Source: Rhizobium sp. Q54 (GTDB lineage: Bacteria > Pseudomonadota > Alphaproteobacteria > UBA2966 > CAIVPW01). Taken from it: a stretch of 64,000 bases of DNA. The notes below the pieces were generated by a model that was not told the DNA's origin, did no database searches, and worked only from the letters and a program-made list of their open reading frames with translations. The stretch is taken from NCBI GenBank assembly GCA_945904955.1, contig CAMDPO010000010.1:1-64000 (forward strand), given 5' to 3'. Shown one piece after another: positions 9,351 through 18,110 of the stretch; position 1 is the first letter of the stretch; the number at the start of each line of letters is the position of its first letter. The translations under genes were made by a program, and so were the position numbers.

Positions 9351-9827
9351 GTGCTGCGTCTCGGCCTTCTCGTCGCTGCCGCCACGTTGGCGCTCGATCA
9401 GGCCACCAAGTGGTACGTGCTCGATGTGCTCGACGTCGCCCGGGCGCCGCTGCCGCGCGTGCTGCCGTTCCTCGACATCGTCCTGGTGTGGAACCCCGGC
9501 ATCAGCTTCGGCATGCTGCAGAGCGGCTCCGACCTCGCCGCCTGGCTCTTGATCGGCTTTGCGGTGGTGGTCACCGTGGGCCTGATCGTCTGGATGGCAC
9601 GCGCCCGTAGCGCGCTGCTGGGCTTGGCCCTGGGCCTCGCGGTCGGCGGGGCCATCGGCAACGTCGTGGACCGCCTGCGCTTCGGCAAGGTCGTGGACTT
9701 CCTGTTCGTCCACCTCGGCCCCTTCGACTGGTGGCCGGTCTTCAATGTCGCCGACGCGGCCATCGTGGCGGGGTTCATCGGCATCGTCCTCGACGGCTTG
9801 TTCGCCCGGCGGCGGCAGGCTATCTAG
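9351..9827 (+). CDS. lspA: Lipoprotein signal peptidase (signal peptidase II)
   Basis: 158 residues with four transmembrane segments, normal for LspA. It cleaves prolipoproteins at the lipidated Cys in the inner membrane. Conserved blocks: DQATKWYV near residue 17, WNPGISFGML, the catalytic-Asp block GNVVDRLRFGKVVDFL (near 103-118) and FNVADAAI with the second catalytic Asp (near 132-139). The start is a GTG three nt after ileS. The next gene encodes a lipoprotein, a likely substrate. Confidence 0.97.
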   Translation: MLRLGLLVAAATLALDQATKWYVLDVLDVARAPLPRVLPFLDIVLVWNPGISFGMLQSGSDLAAWLLIGFAVVVTVGLIVWMARARSALLGLALGLAVGGAIGNVVDRLRFGKVVDFLFVHLGPFDWWPVFNVADAAIVAGFIGIVLDGLFARRRQAI

Positions 9828-9833
9828 GCAGGT

Positions 9834-10400
9834 ATGGTGGATTACCTCCCTCGGTTTGGCGCAGCCGCCGCGGTTCTTGCCGCGGCCCTGGCCCTTGGTG
9901 GTTGCGGCAACGTGCGCGAGAGCCTCGGCCTCGTGCGCCAGTCGCCGGATGAGTTCACGGTCGTCGCCAAGGCTCCGCTGGTGCTGCCGCCCGACTTCGG
10001 CCTGCGCCCGCCCATCCCCGGCGCGCCGCCCATCACCCAGGCCGTCGATCCGCAGGCGCAAGCGCTCGCAGCACTCGGCAACCCGGGCGGACGTGCGGCC
10101 GCCGGCACACCAGCGCCGGTGCGCGCCGACCTCACGGTGGGCGAGAACGCGCTGCTCGGTGCGGCGGGTACGGCAGTTGCCGAGCCGGGCATCCGCGCCC
10201 GCGTCGATCTCGAGGCACGTCAGCTCGCCGAGCGGGATCGCAACGCCGTCGAGGCGCTGCTGTTCTGGCAGAACCCGCAAAAGAACCCGGCGCTCGATCC
10301 GATCGCGGAAGCGGCGCGCCTGCGCGCGCAGGGACAGCCGGCCACCGGCGGCGCCGACGCGCCGACCGCGCGCCGCGTAGGCACCGGCCTGTTCAACTAG
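9834..10400 (+). CDS. DUF3035-family lipoprotein
   Basis: 188 residues. Signal sequence with lipobox LGGC (Cys24), so the mature protein should be a diacylated or triacylated envelope lipoprotein. The segment SPDEFTVVAKAPLVLPPDF just after the lipidated Cys is the hallmark of the alphaproteobacterial DUF3035 (beta-barrel-assembly-associated lipoprotein-like) family. The rest is Pro/Ala-rich and probably disordered. It lies 6 nt after lspA and upstream of an M16 protease pair, an order common in Rhodospirillales. Its biochemical role is unknown. Confidence 0.88.
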   Translation: MVDYLPRFGAAAAVLAAALALGGCGNVRESLGLVRQSPDEFTVVAKAPLVLPPDFGLRPPIPGAPPITQAVDPQAQALAALGNPGGRAAAGTPAPVRADLTVGENALLGAAGTAVAEPGIRARVDLEARQLAERDRNAVEALLFWQNPQKNPALDPIAEAARLRAQGQPATGGADAPTARRVGTGLFN

Positions 10401-10732
10401 CAGGCCCGCGCAACCACTCGCTCCGTTGATCGCTGAGACCAAGCGATCGTGATTGCCTCACCGCTTGCCTTCCGCGGCGGCGGGTCCAACTTCCCGGCGA
10501 TGCTCCAACGGACACCTTCGGCTCGCCGTGCACCCGCGACGGGGCGTGCGCAGAAGGCGAATGTGACCGTAAATCGCCCGTATTGTCGGTCGTCTGAGAA
10601 GCATCGAAGTGCCCAACCCGCGCTGGCGGGCCGGTTTGTAAGGCCGGGACGGCTGCCTTATGCTTGCCCCTGGCCGACGCGTCCTGCGCAGCTCACGGCA
10701 GGCGCCCCCGCACCGGAACAGGACTTGAAGTG
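10401..10732. other. Intergenic region between the DUF3035 lipoprotein and M16 protease genes
   Basis: 332 bases with no convincing gene. A 94-codon frame at 10449-10733 has biased, low-complexity composition and no family match. Just after the lipoprotein stop, at 10428-10448, is an inverted repeat GATCGCT/AGCGATC with a 7-nt loop, a possible weak terminator or protein site. A second short hairpin, CCCGC-GCTG-GCGGG, lies near 10618-10631. No clear -35/-10 pair was recognised. Confidence 0.5.
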
Positions 10733-12112
10733 ATGATGGTACGGCCGCTCCATTCCCTCGTTGCTGTGCTCGGCTCCCTGATCGGCGCCACGACGGCGCT
10801 CGCTGCCGACTTCCAGGTCTCCACGGCGTTGTTGGACAACGGCCTGTTCGTCGCGGTGGTCGAAGACCATCGCGCGCCGATCGTCACCCAGATGCTCTAT
10901 TACCGGGCCGGCTCGGCCGACGAGTTGCCCAACCAGCGCGGCATCGCGCACTACCTCGAGCACATGATGTTCCAGGGCACCAGCACGACGCCGGGGCCTG
11001 AGTTCCGCGGCGTCATCGCGCGCTTCGGCGGCCGCGAGAATGCCACCACCAGCCAGGACACCACCACGTACTTCCAGACGGTCGGTAAGGAGGCGCTCGA
11101 GCTCGTCATCCGGCTCGAGGCCGACCGCATGCACAATCTCACGATCAGCGAGCGCGCCTTCAACTCCGAGAAGGAAGTCATCAAGGAGGAGCGCCGCGGC
11201 CGCTACGAGAACGAGCCCGGCGGTGCGTTCGCAGAGCAGTACACGGCGGCGCAGTACCTCGTTCACCCTTACGGCAACCCGATCATCGGCCACATGCACG
11301 AGATCGAGGCGTTGACGGTGCAGGACGCACTCGACTGGTACAAGAAGTGGTACGTGCCGAACAACGCGACCCTGGTGATCGCCGGCGACACGACCATGGA
11401 CGAGGTCCTGCCGCTGGCGAAGAAGTACTACGGCGCCATCCCGCGCGGGGCCGAGCCGGTACGCTTCCGTCCCAAGGAGCCGCCTCAGCTCGCTGAGCGC
11501 CGCGTCATCATGTACGACTCGCGCGTGCGCACGCCGAGCCTCTCGCGCAGCTACCTGGCGCCGAGCCAGACCGCGCGCGACGGCACCGCTGAGGCCCTTA
11601 CCATCCTGGCCAGCGCCCTGTCGGGCAGCACCGGCCGCTTCTATCAGAAGCTCGTCGTCGAGCAGGGCGTTGCGTCCGGCGCCGGCGCCGGCTACGGCGG
11701 CGCAGCTCTCAACGACACGACCTTCGGGGTGTCCGTCTCGCCGCGCCGGGGCGTTGACATCGCCGTGGCCGAGCGCGCCCTCGACGCCGAGATCGACCGC
11801 CTGCTGCGCGACGGCATCACCGCCGAGGAAGTCGAGCTTGCCAAGTCCGGCATCGTCGACGGCCTCATCTTTGCCCGCGACAACGTCATGGGTCTGGCGC
11901 GCCGCGTCGGCAACGGGCTCTCCATCGGCATGACCGTCGAGGAGGTCACCTCTTTGTCCGATCGCATGAAGGCCGTCACGGTGGCGCGCGTCAACGAAGC
12001 CGCCAAGCGGGTCTTCGACAAGCGCCGTTCGGTCACCGGTATGCTGCTGCCGCCACTCGCGGCGCCGACGCCGCCTGCTGCGGTCACGCCGGCCGCGGCG
12101 GTGACGCCATGA
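10733..12112 (+). CDS. M16 zinc metallopeptidase, catalytic partner
   Basis: 459 residues. The N-terminal signal peptide (about 1-23, ending TTALAAD) predicts a periplasmic protein. The inverted zinc-binding motif HYLEH (H73, E76, H77) and the downstream conserved Glu in NSEKEVIKEERR mark it as the active member of an M16 pair. Two M16 repeats make up the protein; the tail is Pro/Ala-rich. Three in-frame starts compete (GTG 10730, ATG 10733, ATG 10736); the first ATG is chosen, and the longer frame from 10664 lacks a ribosome-binding site and would bury the signal peptide. Its stop overlaps the start of the inactive partner (ATGA at 12109). The substrate is unknown; pairs like this degrade peptides in the envelope. 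Confidence 0.93.
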   Translation: MMVRPLHSLVAVLGSLIGATTALAADFQVSTALLDNGLFVAVVEDHRAPIVTQMLYYRAGSADELPNQRGIAHYLEHMMFQGTSTTPGPEFRGVIARFGGRENATTSQDTTTYFQTVGKEALELVIRLEADRMHNLTISERAFNSEKEVIKEERRGRYENEPGGAFAEQYTAAQYLVHPYGNPIIGHMHEIEALTVQDALDWYKKWYVPNNATLVIAGDTTMDEVLPLAKKYYGAIPRGAEPVRFRPKEPPQLAERRVIMYDSRVRTPSLSRSYLAPSQTARDGTAEALTILASALSGSTGRFYQKLVVEQGVASGAGAGYGGAALNDTTFGVSVSPRRGVDIAVAERALDAEIDRLLRDGITAEEVELAKSGIVDGLIFARDNVMGLARRVGNGLSIGMTVEEVTSLSDRMKAVTVARVNEAAKRVFDKRRSVTGMLLPPLAAPTPPAAVTPAAAVTP

Positions 12113-13458
12113 TCCGCGTCCTGTTCGTGGCGCTCGTCGCGCTCGCCGGCGTGGCTCTTGCGCCGCGCGACGGCGCCGCCATGGACATCCAACGTATGAC
12201 GACGCCGATCGGTATCGACCTTTGGTACGTCCGCGAGCCGTCCTTGCCCATCATAGCCGCCAACATCGTCTTCACCGAGGCTGGCGCCGCCACGGTCCCG
12301 GCCGACAAGCTGGGCATCGGCTACTTCGTCCAGGTGCTACTCGACGAGGGCGCTGGCGACCTCACCTCACTGCAGTTCCAGCGCAAGCTCGACGAGCTGT
12401 CCCTCGACATGAACTTCGACGTCGGCACGGACACGTTCGGCGCAACGTTGCGTGTGCTCACCGAACGCCGCGAGGAGGGGTTCACGCTCCTCGGCCTCGC
12501 CCTGTCCAAGCCGCGCTTCGATGAAGAGCCGGTCCAGCGCATGCGCGCGGCGCTCAACGCCGACCTCACCAACCGCATGGACGATCCCGACGACATCATC
12601 AACCGCGCCTTCGTCCAGCGCATGTTCCCGACCCACGGCTATGGCCGCTCGGCGCGCGGTACGCCCGAGATCCTGGAGACCCTCACGCGCGCCGACCTGG
12701 TCGACTTCGTGCAGACGCGCTTCACCCGCGACCGCCTGGTCGTGGGCGCGGTCGGCGACGTGCCGATCGAAGAGATGGCGCGCCTGATCGACCTTGCCGT
12801 CGGCGGCCTGCCGGCGACCGGGCCGAAGCTCACCATCCCGGAGGTGACGCCGGTCATCGCCGACGAGGTGCAAGTCATCCGCCGCGATATGCCGCAGAGC
12901 ACGGTGCTGATCGGCTCGTACGGCATCAAGCGCGAGGACCCCGACTACTACGCCGCCGCTGTCCTGAATGCGACCCTCGGTGGCACCAGCTTCATGTCGC
13001 GCCTGTGGGACGAGCTGCGCGAGCAGCGCGGCCTGGTCTACTCGGTGTCGACCTCCAACGCCGTGCTCGAGCACACCGCCTACTTCGTCGGCTACGCCGC
13101 CACGAACAACGAGCGGGTCGCCGAGTCGATCGACCTGATGCGCGCCGGGATCGAGCGCGTGCTGCGCGAGGGCATCACCCAGGCCGAGCTCGATTCCGCG
13201 CGCACGTATCTCCTTGGCTCGTTCGCCTTGTCTTTGGACACCAACGCTCGTATTGCCCGCACGCTGGTTTCGATGCAGGTTTCCAAACTCGGCCCCGAGT
13301 ACATGGACCAGCGTGCCGCGCTCTACGGCGCCGTGACGCTCGACGACATCAAGCGCGTGGCGCGCCGCATGTTCCTCGGCGACGCCAACGCGCAAGGGCC
13401 GGCCAAGCTCAGCACCATCGTCATCGGCGATCCCGCGCGGGTCGGCAAGGGCGGCTAG
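12109..13458 (+). CDS. M16 peptidase-like protein, non-catalytic partner
   Basis: 449 residues with a signal peptide (about 1-24). The overall M16 fold is recognisable from SRLWDELREQRGLVYSVST and the LNATLGG block, but the zinc motif is lost: the equivalent position reads YFVQVLLDEGA instead of HxxEH. In known M16 heterodimers the second subunit lacks zinc ligands but contributes substrate-binding residues, including the RGLVYS-type block kept here. It is translationally coupled to the active subunit upstream by a 4-nt overlap, which supports stoichiometric assembly. Confidence 0.92.
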   Translation: MIRVLFVALVALAGVALAPRDGAAMDIQRMTTPIGIDLWYVREPSLPIIAANIVFTEAGAATVPADKLGIGYFVQVLLDEGAGDLTSLQFQRKLDELSLDMNFDVGTDTFGATLRVLTERREEGFTLLGLALSKPRFDEEPVQRMRAALNADLTNRMDDPDDIINRAFVQRMFPTHGYGRSARGTPEILETLTRADLVDFVQTRFTRDRLVVGAVGDVPIEEMARLIDLAVGGLPATGPKLTIPEVTPVIADEVQVIRRDMPQSTVLIGSYGIKREDPDYYAAAVLNATLGGTSFMSRLWDELREQRGLVYSVSTSNAVLEHTAYFVGYAATNNERVAESIDLMRAGIERVLREGITQAELDSARTYLLGSFALSLDTNARIARTLVSMQVSKLGPEYMDQRAALYGAVTLDDIKRVARRMFLGDANAQGPAKLSTIVIGDPARVGKGG

Positions 13459-13494
13459 GGCAGCGTTCGACGTTTCTTGGCGGGGGTCTTTGGG

Positions 13495-15285
13495 TTGCCG
13501 ATTCGCAGGCTGCCGGACGAGTTGATCAGCCGCATCGCCGCGGGCGAGGTCATCGAGCGGCCCGCCGCTGCCGTCAAGGAGCTGGTCGAGAACGCCCTCG
13601 ACGCCGGCGCGCGCCGCATCGACGTGACGCTGGCCGGCGGTGGCCAGCGCTCGCTCATCGTCAGCGACGATGGCCACGGCATGTCGCGCGCCGAGCTGCT
13701 GCTGGCGGTCGAGCGCCACGCCACCTCCAAGCTGCCCGAGGACGACCTCGTCAACATCCGCACCCTCGGCTTCCGCGGCGAGGCCTTGCCGTCGATCGGC
13801 GCCGTCTCGCGGCTGCGCCTGCAAAGCCGTGCACGGGGGGCAGGGGAGGCATGGGCGCTCGACGTGGATGCGGGCGCCGTTGGCGCGCCTGCGCCGGCCG
13901 CGCAGCCGGGCGGCACGCGCGTCGAGGTGCACGACCTCTTCTATCCGGTACCGGCGCGGCTCAAGTTCCTGAAGAACGCGCGCACCGAGTCCGGCCACGC
14001 CTCCGACGCCATCAAGCGACTGGCGATGGCGCACCCAAACGTCGCCTTCAGCCTGGTCGATGACGAGCGCACGGTGTTGACGCTTCCCACGACCCTCGGC
14101 GACCAATCCGAGCAGCGCCTGGAGCGCTTGGGTCGCGTGCTCGGCCGCGACTTTGCCGACAACGCGCTGAAGGTCGCCGCCGAACGTCCCGGCGTGAGGC
14201 TGTCCGGCTTCATCGGTCTGCCGACGCTCAATCGCGCCGGGGCTCAGTGGCAGTACCTGTTCGTCAACGGCCGCCCGGTGCGCGACCGCCTGTTGCTCGG
14301 GGCCGTGCGCGGCGCCTACCAGGATTTGTTGGCGCGTGACCGCCACCCGATGGTGGCGCTGTTCCTCGACATCGATCCCGCCGACGTGGACGTCAACGTC
14401 CATCCCACCAAGGCCGAAGTGCGCTTCCGCGACGGGGCGCTGGTGCGCGGCCTGATCGTCGGCGCGCTGCGCCACACCCTCGCCGAGGCCGGTCACCGTG
14501 CTTCGACCACCGTCGGTATAGCCACCGTCGAAGCGGCGCGACCTGCCTTCTTTCATCCCGGCGGCAACTACGGCGGCGGCTCCCAGCCCCGCCTGGCCGA
14601 CGCCATGCGCTTCCAGGCGCCGTCCGGCATGGCGGCGGGGCGGCAGGCCGGATACGACGCTCCGGCGGGCCGTCCCGAGGCGGTCGCACAAGTCAACGGC
14701 AGCGCCTATCCCCTGGGCGCCGCGCGGGCGCAGCTGCACACGACCTACGTCGTCGCCGAGACGGCCGACGGCGTCGTCATCGTCGACCAGCACGCCGCCC
14801 ACGAACGCCTCGTCTTCGAGCGCATCAAGGCGGCCCTCGCCTCCACCGGCGTCGCCCGCCAGCTTCTGCTGGTGCCTGAAATCGTCGAGCTCGGCTCCGC
14901 CGAAGCCGACCATCTGCTGGCACGCGGCGAGGAGCTGGCGGCTCTTGGCCTCGTCATCGAGGCGTTCGGTGACGGTGCGGTGGTCGTGCGCGAGGTGCCG
15001 GCGCTGCTGGGGGACACCGACCTCCAGGGCCTGTTGCGCGATCTCGCCGACGACCTGGCCGGTTTCGACCAGGCCCTGTCGCTGCATGACCGCCTGTCCG
15101 AGGTGTGCGCCACCATGGCTTGCCATTCCAGCGTGCGCGCCGGCCGGGTACTGTCGTCCGCCGAGATGAACGCGCTGCTACGCGAGATGGAGGCGACGCC
15201 CCACGCCGGCCAATGCGGCCACGGGCGCCCGACCTACGTCGAGCTGAAGCTCAGCGACATCGAGCGGCTGTTCGGGCGCCGTTAA
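13495..15285 (+). CDS. mutL: DNA mismatch repair protein MutL (endonuclease type)
   Basis: 596 residues from the chosen start. N-terminal GHKL ATPase motifs: ENALDAG (32-38), DDGHGM (58-63) and [11 protein letters not shown] (92-102). The C-terminal domain carries [12 protein letters not shown] (near 431), matching DQHAx2Ex4E of the metal-dependent MutL nicking endonuclease, plus ACHSSVRA and CGHGRPT near the end. This cell therefore probably uses MutL nicking rather than MutH. No ATG is available; TTG at 13495 gives the canonical N-terminus [18 protein letters not shown] and has a G-rich stretch in front. A second TTG at 13477 would add six residues. Confidence 0.95.
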   Translation: MPIRRLPDELISRIAAGEVIERPAAAVKELVENALDAGARRIDVTLAGGGQRSLIVSDDGHGMSRAELLLAVERHATSKLPEDDLVNIRTLGFRGEALPSIGAVSRLRLQSRARGAGEAWALDVDAGAVGAPAPAAQPGGTRVEVHDLFYPVPARLKFLKNARTESGHASDAIKRLAMAHPNVAFSLVDDERTVLTLPTTLGDQSEQRLERLGRVLGRDFADNALKVAAERPGVRLSGFIGLPTLNRAGAQWQYLFVNGRPVRDRLLLGAVRGAYQDLLARDRHPMVALFLDIDPADVDVNVHPTKAEVRFRDGALVRGLIVGALRHTLAEAGHRASTTVGIATVEAARPAFFHPGGNYGGGSQPRLADAMRFQAPSGMAAGRQAGYDAPAGRPEAVAQVNGSAYPLGAARAQLHTTYVVAETADGVVIVDQHAAHERLVFERIKAALASTGVARQLLLVPEIVELGSAEADHLLARGEELAALGLVIEAFGDGAVVVREVPALLGDTDLQGLLRDLADDLAGFDQALSLHDRLSEVCATMACHSSVRAGRVLSSAEMNALLREMEATPHAGQCGHGRPTYVELKLSDIERLFGRR

Positions 15286-15298
15286 GGGGGAGTCTGCG

Positions 15299-16267
15299 GT
15301 GGGGAAGTGGGTTGCGATCGTCGTGGGCGGCATTGCCGTCGTCGTCGGGGGGGCGTTCGCCGTGCTGTACACGGTATTCCCGATGGTCTCCGAGGCGGAG
15401 TCGATCCGCATCGAGCGCAGCACCGATCGGGTGACGCGCGGCCAGTACCTCGCCCAGCATGTCTTCGTCTGCATCGACTGCCATTCCGAGCGCGAGCCCG
15501 ACCTCTACTCGATGCCGCCGATCCGTAGCCTGGAGTTCGGCGGCGGCGTTGCCTACACGCGCGAGATGGGCCTGCCGGGCACCATTGTGTCGCGCAACAT
15601 CTCGCCGGGCGCGTTGCGCGAGTGGTCGGACGGCGAAATCGTGCGTGCCATCGCCGCTGGCGTGTCCCGTGACGGCCGCCCGCTGTTCCCGCTCATGCCG
15701 TATCACGCCTACGGAACCCTCGATCGCGAGGACATCAACGCCGTCGTGGCATATATGCGCGTCATCACACCCGTGAACCGGCCGATCCCGGATACCAAGG
15801 TCGACTTCCCGGTGAATCTGTTGATGCGCCTGATGCCGCGCGACCCGACCTTCCGCACCAAGCCGCACCCGCGCGACCCCGTCGCGTATGGCCGTTACCT
15901 GGTGACCTCGGCCGGCTGCGGCGACTGCCACACCCAACGCGATGCGCAGGGCAACCTGACCGGACCCGAATTCGGCGGTGGCCAGGAGTTCCTCGTGCCC
16001 GAGCGCCTCCTGGCGCGCTCGGCCAACATCACGCCGGATACGGACACCGGCATCGGCGCCTGGACCAAGGACGCCTTCATCGCCCGCTTCAAGTCACGCA
16101 CCGAGGCGGACTACCGCGCCATGCCGGCGCCACGCGGCCAGCCCAACACCGTGATGCCGTGGTGGGGCTACACGGGCATGACGCCCGAAGACCTCGGCGC
16201 CATCTACGAGTACCTGCGCACCGTTGCGCCAGTGAAGAACCAGGTCGTGACGTTCGAAGCGAGGTAG
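15299..16267 (+). CDS. Dihaem c-type cytochrome
   Basis: 322 residues with an uncleaved or cleavable N-terminal hydrophobic segment (about 4-26), so membrane-attached or periplasmic. Two haem c sites are visible: CIDCH (58-62) and CGDCH (207-211), each in its own cytochrome c domain. Likely Met ligands lie in FPLMPYHAYG (130-139) and in the second domain in AMPAPRG or MPWWGYTGM. Dihaem cytochromes of this type pass electrons from periplasmic dehydrogenases to oxidases. The start is a GTG with a strong ribosome-binding site (aaggggga). It follows mutL by 13 nt and ends near the convergent rsmD. No partner dehydrogenase gene is nearby. Confidence 0.88.
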   Translation: MGKWVAIVVGGIAVVVGGAFAVLYTVFPMVSEAESIRIERSTDRVTRGQYLAQHVFVCIDCHSEREPDLYSMPPIRSLEFGGGVAYTREMGLPGTIVSRNISPGALREWSDGEIVRAIAAGVSRDGRPLFPLMPYHAYGTLDREDINAVVAYMRVITPVNRPIPDTKVDFPVNLLMRLMPRDPTFRTKPHPRDPVAYGRYLVTSAGCGDCHTQRDAQGNLTGPEFGGGQEFLVPERLLARSANITPDTDTGIGAWTKDAFIARFKSRTEADYRAMPAPRGQPNTVMPWWGYTGMTPEDLGAIYEYLRTVAPVKNQVVTFEAR

Positions 16268-16279
16268 GGGCGAGTCGCG

Positions 16280-16864
16280 CTAGGTCGCGGCCTGCAGGAA
16301 CACGAGCCGAGTCCCGCCGTAGCGCCGGTCTTCGATCAGGTCGAAGCCGGCCGGCGCGACGAACTCTTCCTTGGCCTCGACCTCGATCGCGGCGACGGCG
16401 CGCGGCAGCAGCCAGCCTTCGCGCGCGATCGCGGCCAGGGCTTTGACTCCCAGGCCGGACCCGTACGGCGCATCCGCCAGCATCAGGCCGAAGCGCTTGC
16501 TGCCCGGCAGCGCGCCCGGGCGTGTCGCATCGCGCGGCAGCACGTAGGCGCGCTGAATCTCATCGATCTCGGTGAGCGTGCGTTCCAGGGCCTTGCGCAC
16601 GCGCGCATCGTTCTCCAGGAACAGCGCCTCGGTGGCGCCGCGCGACAGGGCTTCGATGCCGAGTGCGCCGGACCCCGCAAACGCGTCGAGCACGCCGGTG
16701 CCGCGCGGCAGCGGCCCGATGTCGGCCCAGTCGCGATGGCCAAGGATATTGAACAGGGCCGCCCGCACCTTGTCCGATGTCGGCCGCACGTCGCCGGGCG
16801 GCACCGGGATACGCCGGCCGCGATGCACGCCACCGCCGATGCGCACGAAGCCGGGCGCGCTCAC
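16280..16864 (-). CDS. rsmD: 16S rRNA (guanine(966)-N2)-methyltransferase RsmD
   Basis: 194 residues, normal for RsmD. It methylates G966 of 16S rRNA in the 30S subunit. Diagnostic blocks: GGxxRGRRIPVPPG near the start, RPTSDKVRAALFNILG, and LDAFAGSGALGIEALSRG (SAM-binding motif I). The catalytic (D/N)PPY motif reads DAPYGSG, with Ala in place of the first Pro. Start is GTG at 16864, overlapping the rluB stop (GTGA), so rluB and rsmD are coupled. Confidence 0.92.
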   Translation of the reverse strand: MSAPGFVRIGGGVHRGRRIPVPPGDVRPTSDKVRAALFNILGHRDWADIGPLPRGTGVLDAFAGSGALGIEALSRGATEALFLENDARVRKALERTLTEIDEIQRAYVLPRDATRPGALPGSKRFGLMLADAPYGSGLGVKALAAIAREGWLLPRAVAAIEVEAKEEFVAPAGFDLIEDRRYGGTRLVFLQAAT

Positions 16865-17655
16865 TTGCGCGCCTGCGGCTTGGCAGGGGTGCGCACGTCG
16901 TCGCGCGCCACGCCAACTTGCTCGCGCAGAACCTTGCCCGGCACCTCGCGTACTTCGCCGGATTCGAGGTTGCCGAGCTGGAACGGGCCGTAGGCGACGC
17001 GAATGAGGCGCGTCACCTTGAGGTCGAGCGCCTCCATGACGCGGCGCACCTCGCGGTTGCGTCCCTCGGTCAGGCCCAGCATCAGCCAGGCGTTGCTGCC
17101 GACCTGGCGTTCGAGTTCGGCCTCGATCGGTCCGTAGCGCATGCCTTCGACGGTGATGCCGTGGGCGAGCTTCGCCAGCGCCTCTGGCTGTGGCTGGCCG
17201 TGCACGCGCACGCGGTAGCGGCGGCGCCAGCCGGTGGCCGGCGACTCGAGCTTGCGCGCCAACTCGCCCGAGTTGGTCAGCAGCAGCAGCCCCTCCGAGG
17301 TGAGGTCCAGGCGCCCGATCGAGATGACCCGCGGCAGGTCCTTCGGCAGGCTCGCGAAAACCGTCGGGCGCCCCTTCTCGTCGCTGTGGGTCGTCACCAG
17401 CCCGGCGGGCTTGTGGTAGCACCACAGCCGCGTGCGCGCGCGACCGGGCAGCGGTACGCCGTCGACGACGACCAGGTTGTCGTCGGTCACCGTCACTGCC
17501 GGGGTGGTCAGCTTGACGCCATCGACCTCGACGCGCCCCTGAGCGATCCAGCGTTCCGCTTCGCGGCGCGAGCACAGGCCGGCGTCGGCCATGCGCTTGG
17601 CGATGCGCTCGCCCTTCTTGTCGCCATCGGCATTGCTCTTGGCTACGGTGTTCAT
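16861..17655 (-). CDS. rluB: Ribosomal large-subunit pseudouridine synthase (RluB/RsuA family)
   Basis: 264 residues. The N-terminal S4 RNA-binding domain (about 14-65, GERIAKRMADAGLCSRREAE) is followed by the RsuA/RluB/E/F catalytic domain with the active-site Asp117 in GRLDLTSEGLLLLTN. The block GLTEGRNREVRRVMEAL is typical of RluB. It should isomerise a uridine in helix 80 of 23S rRNA (position 2605 in E. coli). The tail is basic. The ATG at 17655 is only 2 bp from the start of divergent tadA; no other start keeps the S4 domain intact. Downstream rsmD overlaps by 4 nt, giving an rRNA-modification operon. Confidence 0.93.
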   Translation of the reverse strand: MNTVAKSNADGDKKGERIAKRMADAGLCSRREAERWIAQGRVEVDGVKLTTPAVTVTDDNLVVVDGVPLPGRARTRLWCYHKPAGLVTTHSDEKGRPTVFASLPKDLPRVISIGRLDLTSEGLLLLTNSGELARKLESPATGWRRRYRVRVHGQPQPEALAKLAHGITVEGMRYGPIEAELERQVGSNAWLMLGLTEGRNREVRRVMEALDLKVTRLIRVAYGPFQLGNLESGEVREVPGKVLREQVGVARDDVRTPAKPQARK

Positions 17656-17657
17656 GA

Positions 17658-18107
17658 ATGAAGCCGTCCCCGCACATGGAGCGCGCCCTCGTCGAAGCCG
17701 AGGCGGCTGAGGCGCGTGGCGAAGTGCCGATCGGCGCGGTGCTCGTCGACGCCAGCGGCACGGTCGTCGCCGCCGACGGCAATCGTGTCATCGAGCAGCA
17801 CGATCCCACCGCCCACGCCGAGATGCTGGTGCTGCGTGCTGCCGCCGCCAACTTTGGCAGCGAGCGGCTGTCGCACCTCGACCTCTACGTGACGCTGGAG
17901 CCGTGCGCCATGTGCGCCGCCGCGCTCGCCCTCGCCCGCGTCCGTCGCGTCGTCTACGGCGCCTCCGACCCGAAGGGCGGCGGCGTCGATCATGGTGCGC
18001 GCATCTTCCAACAACCAACCACCCATCATCGTCCCGAAGTTGTCTCCGGCGTCGGCGAAGGCCGTGCCGCCGAGCTCCTGCGTACGTTCTTTCAAGCCAG
18101 ACGCTAG
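17658..18107 (+). CDS. tadA: tRNA-specific adenosine deaminase TadA
   Basis: 149 residues. Zinc-dependent deaminase that converts A34 to inosine in tRNA-Arg(ACG). Zinc and catalytic residues: HAE (H53, E55) and PCAMC (C83, C86), with the family block GEVPIGAVLVDASG. The first ATG (17658) is separated from the divergent rluB start by two bases; an internal ATG at 17676 (MERALVEAEAAE) could be the real start and would leave 20 bp between the genes. Convergent with purD 3 nt after the stop. Confidence 0.95.
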   Translation: MKPSPHMERALVEAEAAEARGEVPIGAVLVDASGTVVAADGNRVIEQHDPTAHAEMLVLRAAAANFGSERLSHLDLYVTLEPCAMCAAALALARVRRVVYGASDPKGGGVDHGARIFQQPTTHHRPEVVSGVGEGRAAELLRTFFQARR

Positions 18108-18110
18108 CGC

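Noticed and set aside
10449-10733. 94-codon frame in the gap before the M16 pair
   Set aside because: No ribosome-binding site, biased composition and no recognisable motif; the upstream gap is better read as regulatory.
12367-15126. 919-codon open frame on the minus strand
   Set aside because: It is antisense to the M16 and mutL genes, has His/Gly/Arg-biased composition typical of the opposite strand of high-G+C genes and no domain.
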